A stretch of 21,423 nucleotides of DNA from DASQPR01 sp035713725 (GTDB lineage Bacteria > Actinomycetota > Actinomycetes > Mycobacteriales > Micromonosporaceae): NCBI GenBank assembly GCA_035713725.1, contig DASTMZ010000226.1, positions 1 through 21,423 on the forward strand, given 5' to 3'. Position numbers and translations under genes: made by a program. This document shows positions 14,316 to 21,423 of this stretch, one piece after another (the stretch's first letter is position 1; every line of letters starts with the position of its first letter). The notes beneath the pieces are model-generated. The model was not told where the DNA came from and made no database searches. It saw only the letters and a list, made by a program, of their open reading frames with translations.

Positions 14316-15923
14316 ATGACCGCGCCGTCACCGCCCGTACCCGCCGGACATGAACGACCGGACCCGGCGCTCGCGCGGTCCTCGGCCGCGCCGACGCCGC
14401 CCGCTTCGACGCCGCCCGCTTCGACGCCCGGGCCGCGAGAGCTGCCACGGTACGCATGGCGGCCGGTCGGAGTGATCGCGGCGATTGCCGCCGCCGTGCT
14501 GGCCGCCACCGTGAACGGTTACGGATACCACCGCGACGAGCTGTATTTCCGCATGCTCGCCGCACATCCGGCGTGGGGCTACGTTGACGAGCCGCCACTG
14601 ACGCCCATGCTCGTGCGCGTGTCGACGGAGCTGTTCGGCGACTCGCTGTGGGCGCTGCGGCTGCCGGCGATCATTTGCGCGGTCGCCACCGTGTTTCTCG
14701 TTGCGCTGTTGTGCCGGGAACTCGGCGGTGCTCGGTTCGCTCAGACTCTGGCCGCGTTTGGCGGCGCCGGGGCCTTCCCGCTGGTCGCCGGCCACGTCAT
14801 GCTGACCGCGACGCCTGACCTCGTAGTGTGGACGCTGGTCGTGCTTTTCGCGTGCCGTGCCCTGCTGCGTGACGAACCGCGGTGGTGGCTCGCGGCCGGC
14901 GTCACGGTCGGCATCGGTCTCTACAACAAGCAGCTGATCGTGCTGCTGCTCATCGGGCTCGCGGCGGGGTTGCTGATCAGCGGTCCGCGGCGCCACTTGA
15001 GCAGCCGATGGCTGTGGGCGGGCGTGGGTCTCGCTGTCGTGATCGCCTTGCCGACTGTCATCTACCAGGCCACCAACCACTGGCCCGAGCTGCACATGGC
15101 ACGAGCGATCTCGGACGACAAGGGTGCCAACGATCGCGCCACGTACCTGCCATTCCAGGTCATCCTGCTCGGCCTGACGCTCGCACCGATCTGGATCGCC
15201 GGGTTCATCGCCCTCTTCCGCGATCCACGGTGGCGAGCGATCCGCGCGTTCGGCTGGGCGTACCCGGTGGTGTCGGTCATCGTTTTGGTCAGCGGTGGGC
15301 AGGTCTACTACACGTTCGGACTGCTCGCCCTCTATTACGCGGCCGGGTGCGTACGGGTGTCGCGATGGGTGCTGGGTGGGGCAAGCATTCGGTGGGGCAG
15401 GTTCGGCTGGGTCGCCGCGGCACTCGCCTTCTCCGTGCCGACCTCCGCAGTCGTCGCACTGCCGATCGTGCCGGCCAGGTCACTGCACGGCACCGGCATC
15501 GCCGCGCTCAACCAGTCCGCACGCGATTCGATCGGCTGGCCGACCTACGTACGGGAGGTGGCCACCGCGTACCAGACGATGTCGCCCGACGATCGCGCAC
15601 ACACCGCCGTGATCACCAGCAACTACGGCGAAGCCGGCGCGATCGCCCGGTTCGGTCGCGCCGATGGTCTGCCGGCACTCGTGTACAGCGGTCAGAACCA
15701 GCTCTACTTCTACGGTCCGCCGCCCGCCGCGGATGACGTCGCGCTCGTGGTCGGCATCGACAGCCAGGCGCTGAGGTCGATGTTCGGCGCGTGCGAAACC
15801 ATCGGGGCGCTGGACAATCGGCTCGGCGTGGCCAACGAGGAGCAGGGCGAACCCATCGTCGAGTGCCACGGTCCGGACCGGCCGTGGACGCAGTTGTGGC
15901 GATCGTTCCAGCACTACGACTGA
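14316..15923 (+). CDS. GT39/PMT_2-type integral-membrane glycosyltransferase
   Basis: A 535-residue protein with a disordered Pro/Ser/Thr N-terminus (including a duplicated PPAST), about ten TM helices, and a soluble C-terminal part (about 415-535). After the first helix comes the GT-C signature GYHRDELYF (Asp74-Glu75) and a second acidic motif YVDEPPLTPM (90-98), as in PMT_2/ArnT-like enzymes. These take a sugar from a polyprenyl-phosphate donor and transfer it outside the membrane to a protein or to wall glycan or lipid. The C-terminal part, with SNYGEAGAIARFG and GQNQLYFYGPP, is typical of bacterial PMT_2 proteins of about this length. Donor and acceptor are unknown. It is divergent from the nuclease gene and appears to be a single-gene unit. 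Confidence 0.9.
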   Translation: MTAPSPPVPAGHERPDPALARSSAAPTPPASTPPASTPGPRELPRYAWRPVGVIAAIAAAVLAATVNGYGYHRDELYFRMLAAHPAWGYVDEPPLTPMLVRVSTELFGDSLWALRLPAIICAVATVFLVALLCRELGGARFAQTLAAFGGAGAFPLVAGHVMLTATPDLVVWTLVVLFACRALLRDEPRWWLAAGVTVGIGLYNKQLIVLLLIGLAAGLLISGPRRHLSSRWLWAGVGLAVVIALPTVIYQATNHWPELHMARAISDDKGANDRATYLPFQVILLGLTLAPIWIAGFIALFRDPRWRAIRAFGWAYPVVSVIVLVSGGQVYYTFGLLALYYAAGCVRVSRWVLGGASIRWGRFGWVAAALAFSVPTSAVVALPIVPARSLHGTGIAALNQSARDSIGWPTYVREVATAYQTMSPDDRAHTAVITSNYGEAGAIARFGRADGLPALVYSGQNQLYFYGPPPAADDVALVVGIDSQALRSMFGACETIGALDNRLGVANEEQGEPIVECHGPDRPWTQLWRSFQHYD

Positions 15924-15962
15924 CCTCGCACCAGAGGGGCTGCAACAACTCCGCCGCCGACC

Positions 15963-16181
15963 ATGATGTGCGGGCCGTGCCGGCCGCGGTACCAATTGTC
16001 GGCGGGTGATGGCAGCATCGGCGTGCCGGGACAGGCTCGCTGGATTGGCACGGCTGGCTGGATTGGCACGGCTCGCTGGGATGGCCGGCTTGCTGAGATC
16101 GCCGGCTTGCTGAGATCGCACGGCGGCCATGTGGTGCGGGCACGGGTGGTCAGGCACGAGTGGTGCGGGAGGCGGCGGTGA
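15963..16181 (+). CDS. Possible small ORF coupled to the ABC gene (doubtful)
   Basis: A 72-codon frame from ATG 15963. Its TGA (16179-16181) overlaps the GTG start of the first ABC gene as GTGA, a common arrangement for translational coupling. It would encode a basic peptide with CGPC near the N-terminus, an in-frame WIGTA-WIGTA repeat (from the DNA repeat at 16039) and an RRR end. There is no ribosome site, the middle is repeat-derived and its third-position GC looks lower than in the sure genes. It may be chance. Confidence 0.22.
   Translation: MMCGPCRPRYQLSAGDGSIGVPGQARWIGTAGWIGTARWDGRLAEIAGLLRSHGGHVVRARVVRHEWCGRRR
16039..16125. repeat. Degenerate 17-18 bp tandem repeat, five copies
   Basis: Copies start at 16039, 16057, 16075, 16092 and 16109. 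The first two share GCTGGATTGGCACGGCT exactly; the third is GCTGGGATGGCCGGCTT; the last two share GCTGAGATCGC. The array fills much of the 254-bp gap between the glycosyltransferase and the ABC pair. The rest of the gap holds the direct repeat GGCACGGGTGGT/GGCACGAGTGGT at about 16139-16162. Confidence 0.8.
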
Positions 16182-18055
16182 CGGCGGGCGAAGCGTTGCG
16201 ACCGGCCGCCGTGGTGGGTCGGTTGCGAGCACGTCGCGAGTGGATGTTCCTCGCCTCCCTGCGGCGCGGGCATGCCACGCTCGCCGCCGCGTGGTGGACG
16301 CTGCTGGCCCTGCGTGCCGCGCTTCCGGCGGTGTTTGCGCTCACGATGGGCGCCCTCGTGTCGGCGGTGACCGGCGGCCGGTCGTTGGCGGCGCCGCTGG
16401 TTCTGGTCGGCATCGTGTTTATCGCCATGCAGGTCTTGACGCCGATCCATCAGGCGGTGAGCCAGAATCTCGGCGACCGCACCGCGGCGTGGCTTTATGA
16501 CCAGCTCAGCGACGCGGCGGTCGGCCCGCCTGGCGTGGGCCACCTGGAGGATTCCGGCCTCGCCAAGGACATGATCACCGCGCGTGAGTTCGACCTCGGC
16601 ATGCATGGGCCGCCGCTGTCGCTTTCCATGGACTTCATCGCGGACGGGTTCGTCACGCTGCTCAGTGGCCTAGCCTGCTCGATCGTGCTCTTTGGGTTCG
16701 CATGGTGGGCACCATTCGTGCTCGCCGGCGCGTGGCTCGCGACGCATTGGTTGCTGCGCGAGAGCGGGGTCTGGCGGGATCGGAATACCGACGAGGTGCG
16801 CAGCGCCCAGCAGGAGGCGAATTATGCGTACCAGCTCGCGGTCGAGGCTCCGGCGGCCAAGGAGGTGCGCCTGTTCGGCCTCGCAGACTGGGTGATTGCT
16901 CGGTTCACCGCGCGCCGCCGCCAGATGCACGATTTGCAATACGAAGCGACCAGGCTCCGCGAGAAGTCGGTGCTGGCCAGCCTCGTGATCGTGCTCGCCG
17001 GCAACGCGGCGGTGTTCGCGGCGCTGGGCCTGTCGTTGGCCGGCGAGCGGATCTCGCTTGGCGCCGCCGTCGCGTTCGCGCAGGCCGCGATCGGCACGTC
17101 GAGCATCGCGTTCGGCGGCTTGAACTGGGCGCTGGACGGCGCGGCCGCACCGGTCAAGGCGGTCGCGACGTTGCTGCCGGCGATGGCCACGGCCGGCGCG
17201 CTCGGCCCGCCGCCGACCACCGCGGCCGATCGCGTGGTTTCCGAATCCGAGATGTCCGCGGTGCCGGCCCGTGAGATCCGGGTACGGAACCTGACCTTCG
17301 CGTACCCAGGGTCGGACGTTGACGTGTTACGCGACTTCGATCTGATCATTCCGGCCGGATCGTCGCTCGCCATCGTCGGCCGCAACGGCGCGGGCAAGAC
17401 GACACTAGCCAAGCTGCTGTGCCGTCTCTACGACCCGCGGCACGGTTCGATCGAAGTGGACGGCATCGACATCCGTTCGTTCGACGTGACCGCCTGGCGC
17501 TCCCGCATCACCGCGGTGTTCCAGGACTTCGTACGGTTCGAGCTGCCACTGCGCGACAACGTCGCACCGATGGGTGCACCGGACGACGACATCCGCGCTG
17601 CCCTCGCTGCGGCCGGCGCCGCTGATCTGGCGGATCTGGGGACCGTGCTCGCCAAGGGATATCCGGGCGGCACCGACCTGTCCGGCGGCCAGTGGCAACG
17701 CATCGCGCTGGCGCGCGCACTCGCCGCGGTCCGGCAGGGCGCCGGTCTCGTGTTGCTCGACGAGCCGACCGCGCAACTCGACGCGCGCGGCGAGGCGGAG
17801 ATCTTCTCGCGGATCCTCGCCGAGACCAGCGGTTGCACGACCGTGCTTGTGTCGCACCGGTTCTCCACCGTGCGCCACGCGGACCGCATCTGTGTCGTCG
17901 AGGACGGCGCGGTCGTCGAGCTTGGCAGCCACGACGAGCTGATGGCGCACGGTGGTCGCTACCGGACGATGTTCGATCTGCAGGCGCAGCGCTTCGCGGA
18001 AGGTCGGCCAGCCGACGAGGACGACGAGGAGATCGTGTATGACACGCTCGCCTGA
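16178..18055 (+). CDS. ABC exporter half-transporter (permease-ATPase fusion), first of a pair
   Basis: A 625-residue protein. The membrane domain spans about 25-330, with about six helices and the coupling-region motif EAPAAKEVRLFGL. The nucleotide-binding domain (about 365-600) has Walker A GRNGAGKTT (401-409), a Q-loop in FQDFVRFELPL, a standard signature LSGGQWQ (501-507), Walker B LVLLDEPTAQLD and H-loop SHRFST. The sequence type, with APAAKEVR and FQDF, resembles exporters that accompany lantibiotic and other peptide clusters, but no C39 peptidase domain or modification enzyme is nearby, so the substrate is open. Start: GGGAGG (16167-16172) lies 5 bases before GTG 16178; GTG 16160 and 16163 are also in frame. 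The last 17 bases overlap the second ABC gene. Confidence 0.93.
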   Translation: MTAGEALRPAAVVGRLRARREWMFLASLRRGHATLAAAWWTLLALRAALPAVFALTMGALVSAVTGGRSLAAPLVLVGIVFIAMQVLTPIHQAVSQNLGDRTAAWLYDQLSDAAVGPPGVGHLEDSGLAKDMITAREFDLGMHGPPLSLSMDFIADGFVTLLSGLACSIVLFGFAWWAPFVLAGAWLATHWLLRESGVWRDRNTDEVRSAQQEANYAYQLAVEAPAAKEVRLFGLADWVIARFTARRRQMHDLQYEATRLREKSVLASLVIVLAGNAAVFAALGLSLAGERISLGAAVAFAQAAIGTSSIAFGGLNWALDGAAAPVKAVATLLPAMATAGALGPPPTTAADRVVSESEMSAVPAREIRVRNLTFAYPGSDVDVLRDFDLIIPAGSSLAIVGRNGAGKTTLAKLLCRLYDPRHGSIEVDGIDIRSFDVTAWRSRITAVFQDFVRFELPLRDNVAPMGAPDDDIRAALAAAGAADLADLGTVLAKGYPGGTDLSGGQWQRIALARALAAVRQGAGLVLLDEPTAQLDARGEAEIFSRILAETSGCTTVLVSHRFSTVRHADRICVVEDGAVVELGSHDELMAHGGRYRTMFDLQAQRFAEGRPADEDDEEIVYDTLA

Positions 18056-19907
18056 GTCGCCGGCAGCGCGGGACGTGCCGGAGTCGCCGGCAGCGCGGCA
18101 CGTGCCTGAACCGCCGGCGGCCTACGACGTGCCGGAGCCGAGGGGCATCGAGGCGATGTGGCGCCTGTGCCGGCTCGGTCTGCGTCACGAACCCCGCCTC
18201 ATGCTGATCGCGTTCGCGCTCGCCATCGTCGCCGCGGTGCCGGATGCATTGTTCGCGTTGTGGCTGAAGGTGTTGAGCGACGGCGCGACCGGCGGCGACC
18301 ACACAAAGATCTACGTCGCGCTCGCCGGGCTCGGTGTGTCGGCCACCGCGACGTGGTATCTGTCCGTGCTGTCGACGCGGATACAGCGCCGGTTCCGCGA
18401 CCGCATCTCGATCGCGCTCGAGTCACACGTCGCGCGCCTGCAAGCCAGCGTCGCGACGATCACGCATCACGAGCGACCGGACTATCTCGATCGCCTCGGC
18501 GTGCTGCGCAACCAGGTGTTCGTGCTCGACCACATGTACCTGTCGATCTTCTCGACGCTCGGTTGGATCATCCGGCTCGGCATCACGATCGGGCTGTTGA
18601 TGTCGATTCACTGGTCACTCGTTTTCCTGGTGTTGTTCGCGGTCCCGACCGTCGTGTCGTCCGGCTGGCGACCGGCCGTCGAGCAGCGGGCGCAGGAGCG
18701 CGGCGCCTCGGCGAACCGGCTGGCGCGGCATCTGTTCGACGTCGCGACGACCGCGCCGCCGGCCAAGGAGGTCCGCGTGACCGGCGTCGGCCAGCGTCTC
18801 GTCCGCGAGCGGCGGGCCGCGTGGTTGCGGTGGTACGCCGGCGTGGCGCAGGCCCGTTCCGTGTCGGCCGTCTGGCACACCGGCGCGTGGGCGATATTCG
18901 GTGGTGGGTATGTCGGCGCGATCGTGTTCGTCTCCGCGGTGCTGCACGCGTCGGCCGGCGATGTGCTGTTGGTTCTCGCCGCCGGCGCGAGACTCTCGAC
19001 GTATATCGGCGCGACGGTCAGCGAGATCGGATTCCTGCGCGGCACCTGGTTGGACGGATCCGTACGGCTGGCGTGGCTCGAGGACTACGCCGCCTGGGTG
19101 GTGGCGGCCGAGGACGAGCCGGTGCCCGAGCGCATCGCGGGCGCGATCCGACTCGAGCACGTGACGTTTGCCTATCCGGGCACCACCCGTCCGGTGCTCG
19201 ATGACGTCAATCTCACGTTGCCGGCCGGCAGCGTCGTCGCGATCGTCGGCGAAAACGGCGCCGGCAAGAGCACCCTGATCAAGCTGTTGTCGAAGTTCTA
19301 CGCGCCGACCGGCGGGCGCATCATGGTGGACGACGCCGACCTCGGCCGCATGCCCACCGACGAGTGGCGGCGCCGGCTGTCCGGTGCCTATCAGGACTTC
19401 TACCGCTTCGAGCTGCGCGCCCAGCGCAATGTCGGCGTCGGCGATCTGCCCCGCGCGGAGGAGGAGCCGGCCGTGGTCGCGGCGGTCGGGCGGGCCGGCG
19501 CGGAAGACGTCGTCCACACGCTTCCGCAGGGTCTCGCCACGCAGCTCGGCAAGGCGTGGCCGAACGGCGTCGACGTCTCGTTCGGCCAGTGGCAGAAGCT
19601 CGCGCTCGCCCGCGGGTTCATGCGCGACCATCCGCTGCTTCTCGTGCTGGACGAGCCGACCGCGGCGCTCGACGCGGAGACCGAGCACGCGTTGTTCGAG
19701 CGCTACGCGGCCAGCGCCCGCCGGCACAATCCGGTCGGCGGCATCACGATCCTGGTGTCCCATCGGTTCTCGACCGCGCGCATGGCCGACCTGATCGTCG
19801 TGCTGGACGGGTCGCGCGTGACGGAGGTCGGCAGCCACCAGGATCTGGTCGCGCGCGGCGGGCAATATGCCGAGCTCTACGCGATCCAGGCGGCCGGCTA
19901 TCGCTGA
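18039..19907 (+). CDS. ABC exporter half-transporter, second of a pair, with degenerate signature
   Basis: A 622-residue protein. A Pro-rich N-terminus holds three copies of a nine-residue repeat (PESPAARDV, PESPAARHV, PEPPAAYDV; residues 5-31). A six-helix membrane domain (about 45-345) has APPAKEVRVTG in the same place as APAAKEVR of its partner. The ATPase domain has Walker A GENGAGKST (404-412), Q-loop YQDFYRFEL, signature VSFGQWQ (513-519) instead of LSGGQWQ, Walker B LLVLDEPTAALD and H-loop SHRFST. The SGG to SFG change beside a normal partner suggests a heterodimer with one weakened ATP site, as in several type IV exporters. Start: GAGGAG (18026-18031) is 7 bases before ATG 18039; the overlap with the first gene implies coupled translation and near 1:1 production. 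Confidence 0.93.
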   Translation: MTRSPESPAARDVPESPAARHVPEPPAAYDVPEPRGIEAMWRLCRLGLRHEPRLMLIAFALAIVAAVPDALFALWLKVLSDGATGGDHTKIYVALAGLGVSATATWYLSVLSTRIQRRFRDRISIALESHVARLQASVATITHHERPDYLDRLGVLRNQVFVLDHMYLSIFSTLGWIIRLGITIGLLMSIHWSLVFLVLFAVPTVVSSGWRPAVEQRAQERGASANRLARHLFDVATTAPPAKEVRVTGVGQRLVRERRAAWLRWYAGVAQARSVSAVWHTGAWAIFGGGYVGAIVFVSAVLHASAGDVLLVLAAGARLSTYIGATVSEIGFLRGTWLDGSVRLAWLEDYAAWVVAAEDEPVPERIAGAIRLEHVTFAYPGTTRPVLDDVNLTLPAGSVVAIVGENGAGKSTLIKLLSKFYAPTGGRIMVDDADLGRMPTDEWRRRLSGAYQDFYRFELRAQRNVGVGDLPRAEEEPAVVAAVGRAGAEDVVHTLPQGLATQLGKAWPNGVDVSFGQWQKLALARGFMRDHPLLLVLDEPTAALDAETEHALFERYAASARRHNPVGGITILVSHRFSTARMADLIVVLDGSRVTEVGSHQDLVARGGQYAELYAIQAAGYR

Positions 19908-20032
19908 CGCGCGCACCGTGCCTGTGACCAACAGCGGCGCTGGACACGCCCGCGCGTTCATCTGGTTCTGCCTGCTAACCGGGTAGCGTCACGACGTTTG
20001 TCCAGGAGCCCCGGCGGGCAGGTTGGAGCACG

Positions 20033-21423
20033 ATGAACCCGATGCACTCGTGGCGCCTACGGCGCGCCGCGCGGCGGCACTTCGGTTGGCGTACCCTCCG
20101 CGTCGGCCAACTCGAAGCGATGCGCGCGCTGCTCGCCTCACGCGACGCCATGGTCATCCTGCCGACCGGCGCGGGCAAGTCCGCTGTGTACCAGGTGCCG
20201 GCGACGTTGGTGCATGGCCCGACGCTGGTCATCTCGCCCCTGCTTGCGCTGCAGCACGATCAGATCGCCGGATTGCACGAGCGCGGCGTCGCGGAACTCC
20301 GTGCCGTACGCGTGAGCTCGTCCGAGACGCCGAAGCAGCAGGCCGCAGCGCTCGACGAGATCCGATCGGGACAGGCCCGCCTGCTGTTCATTACGCCGGA
20401 GCAGCTCGGGTCGCCGGCGAGGCTCGCCGAGATCAAGGCGCTGCGCCCCGCGCTGATCGCGATCGACGAGGCCCATTGCATCTCGACATGGGGTCACGAC
20501 TTCCGTCCCGACTATCTTGCGCTCGGCCACATCATCCGCGAGCTAGGGCGTCCGCCGGTGGTGGCGCTCACCGCGACCGCGTCACCGCCGCTCCGGGAGG
20601 ACATCGCAACCCGGCTCGGCCTGCGAAAGCCCGTCGTAGTCATCGGTGGACTGGACCGACCAAACCTGTTCCTCGAGGCGATGCACTGCCCAACTGAGGA
20701 CCACCGGTGGCGCCGCCTGCTGATGTTGCTCGACCGGCGGGACGGTTCGGGCATCGTCTACGTACCCACCCGGCGAGCTGCCGAGGACCTGGCGAAGCGG
20801 CTGACCGCGGCCGGTTACCCGGCGGCGCACTACCACGGCGGCCTCGGGGCCGGCGTACGCAAAGCGAGACACGAGCGTTTCGATTCGGACGCAACGCCAA
20901 TCATGGTGGCGACATCCGCGTTCGGAATGGGCATCGACAAGCCGAACATCCGGTTCGTGGTGCACATGGCGCTGCCGGACTCGCCGGACAGCTACCTGCA
21001 GGAGATCGGTCGCGCCGGCCGCGATGGCGCACCGGCGCGCGTGCTGCTGCTGTTCCGGCCGGAGGACATTGCGTTGCAGCGCTTCTTCACCGGCGGCGTA
21101 CCGGCCGTCGACGACCTGATCTACCTCGCCGCCGGAGTGCGTGCCGGCGTACGGACGAAGGCGGATCTCGCCGAGTCGACCGGCATGAGCACGCGCAAGG
21201 TCGCCGCGCTCATCGGTCTGCTCGAGGCGATTGGCGCGGCCACCACGGCTCGGCGCGGCGAGCTACACCTGCCGCCGTACGCCCCCGAACCGCCGGAGGC
21301 CGCCCGCCTCGCCGTGCTGGAGGCCGAGCGCCACCAGACGCTGCAGAGGTCGCGGACCGACATGATGCGCGCGCTCGCCGAGACGTCCGGGTGTCGGGTG
21401 CAGCCGTTGCTCGCGTACTTCGG
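20033..21423 (+). CDS. RecQ-family ATP-dependent DNA helicase (3' truncated)
   Basis: 463 complete codons are present and the frame runs off the right edge. The helicase core is complete: the Q-motif-like FGWRTLRVGQLEAM, Walker A LPTGAGKS (43-50), DEAHCIS (145-151) followed by WGHDFRPDY, motif III ALTATA, motif V ATSAFGMGIDKPNIR and motif VI QEIGRAGRDG (323-332). The sequence then enters the RecQ zinc domain: GCRVQPLLAYFG has the first expected zinc Cys at 454, and the remaining three would lie beyond the window. RecQ enzymes unwind 3'-5' at forks, gaps and recombination intermediates. The ATG at 20033 has GGAG four bases upstream; ATG 20042 is an alternative. The 125-bp gap before it contains TAGCGT (19984-19989), a possible -10. 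Confidence 0.93.
   Translation, partial: MNPMHSWRLRRAARRHFGWRTLRVGQLEAMRALLASRDAMVILPTGAGKSAVYQVPATLVHGPTLVISPLLALQHDQIAGLHERGVAELRAVRVSSSETPKQQAAALDEIRSGQARLLFITPEQLGSPARLAEIKALRPALIAIDEAHCISTWGHDFRPDYLALGHIIRELGRPPVVALTATASPPLREDIATRLGLRKPVVVIGGLDRPNLFLEAMHCPTEDHRWRRLLMLLDRRDGSGIVYVPTRRAAEDLAKRLTAAGYPAAHYHGGLGAGVRKARHERFDSDATPIMVATSAFGMGIDKPNIRFVVHMALPDSPDSYLQEIGRAGRDGAPARVLLLFRPEDIALQRFFTGGVPAVDDLIYLAAGVRAGVRTKADLAESTGMSTRKVAALIGLLEAIGAATTARRGELHLPPYAPEPPEAARLAVLEAERHQTLQRSRTDMMRALAETSGCRVQPLLAYF

Noticed and set aside
15914..16018. 34-residue minus-strand peptide (MLPSPADNWYRGRHGPHIMV...) considered as a RiPP precursor
   Set aside because: No ribosome site, it overlaps the end of the glycosyltransferase gene, no modifying enzyme is nearby and the ABC genes are on the other strand.
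16039..16125. Tandem repeat considered as iterons of a replication origin
   Set aside because: Copies are degenerate, GC-rich, and no Rep gene or AT-rich stretch is present.
18615..19961. 448-codon frame antisense to the second ABC gene
   Set aside because: The sense frame has all ABC motifs; the antisense product is Arg/Asp/Gly low-complexity sequence of the kind seen opposite GC-rich genes.
20023..20697. Complete plus-strand frame at the RecQ locus
   Set aside because: It is a shifted frame of the RecQ gene, Arg/Ala-rich; the RecQ frame has every helicase motif and simply lacks a stop before the window ends.

Overview
The window is high-GC DNA, roughly two thirds G+C by eye, densely packed with genes on both strands. 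It contains a WhiB-family iron-sulfur regulator, an actinobacterial-type membrane Ser/Thr kinase, many GTG starts and TANNNT-like -10 boxes. All of this points to the chromosome of an actinomycete (Actinomycetota). I cannot name a genus from the sequence. I see no rRNA, tRNA, CRISPR array, insertion sequence or phage gene.

Layout. (1) 1-1074: C-terminal part of a DUF2637/SpdB-like membrane protein cut by the left edge. (2) 1160-3421, minus strand: a run of four genes, in transcription order a one-TM small protein, a HEAT-repeat protein, a membrane-anchored GH128-like glycosidase and a YciI-like protein. (3) 3487-4767: a CsoR-type palindrome overlapping the start of an ArsP/YraQ-type (DUF318) permease with a His-rich tail. 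(4) 4854-6396: a membrane-anchored propeller-like protein and a small unknown protein. (5) 6478-6959: a 25-bp tandem repeat and then the WhiB gene, which meets a minus-strand beta-hydroxyacid dehydrogenase tail to tail with a 4-bp overlap. That dehydrogenase lies 19 bp behind a Ser/Thr kinase whose extracellular part is a CBM2-like domain. (6) 9732-11708: an ArsR-type regulator and an MFS exporter with overlapping stop and start codons, behind a promoter flanked by two related operator-like sites. A strong hairpin ends the unit. (7) 11766-14150, minus strand: a secreted nuclease with lamin-tail and EEP domains. (8) 14316-15923: a GT39/PMT_2-type integral-membrane glycosyltransferase. (9) 16039-19907: a degenerate 17-18 bp repeat and then two overlapping ABC exporter half-transporters, probably a heterodimer. 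(10) 20033-end: a RecQ-family helicase cut by the right edge just inside its zinc domain.

How the genes fit together. Several units concern the cell surface: the GH128 glucanase, the CBM2-bearing kinase, the secreted nuclease, the lipid-linked-sugar glycosyltransferase and the ABC pair. Two units look like small inducible export modules: the CsoR-operator permease and the ArsR-MFS pair. I do not see one large new multi-gene system. The best leads are the CBM2-tailed kinase in a probable operon with an active-site-altered dehydrogenase, the CsoR-type site placed on a permease start codon, the double operator of the ArsR-MFS unit, and the repeat-bearing small frame coupled to the ABC pair.
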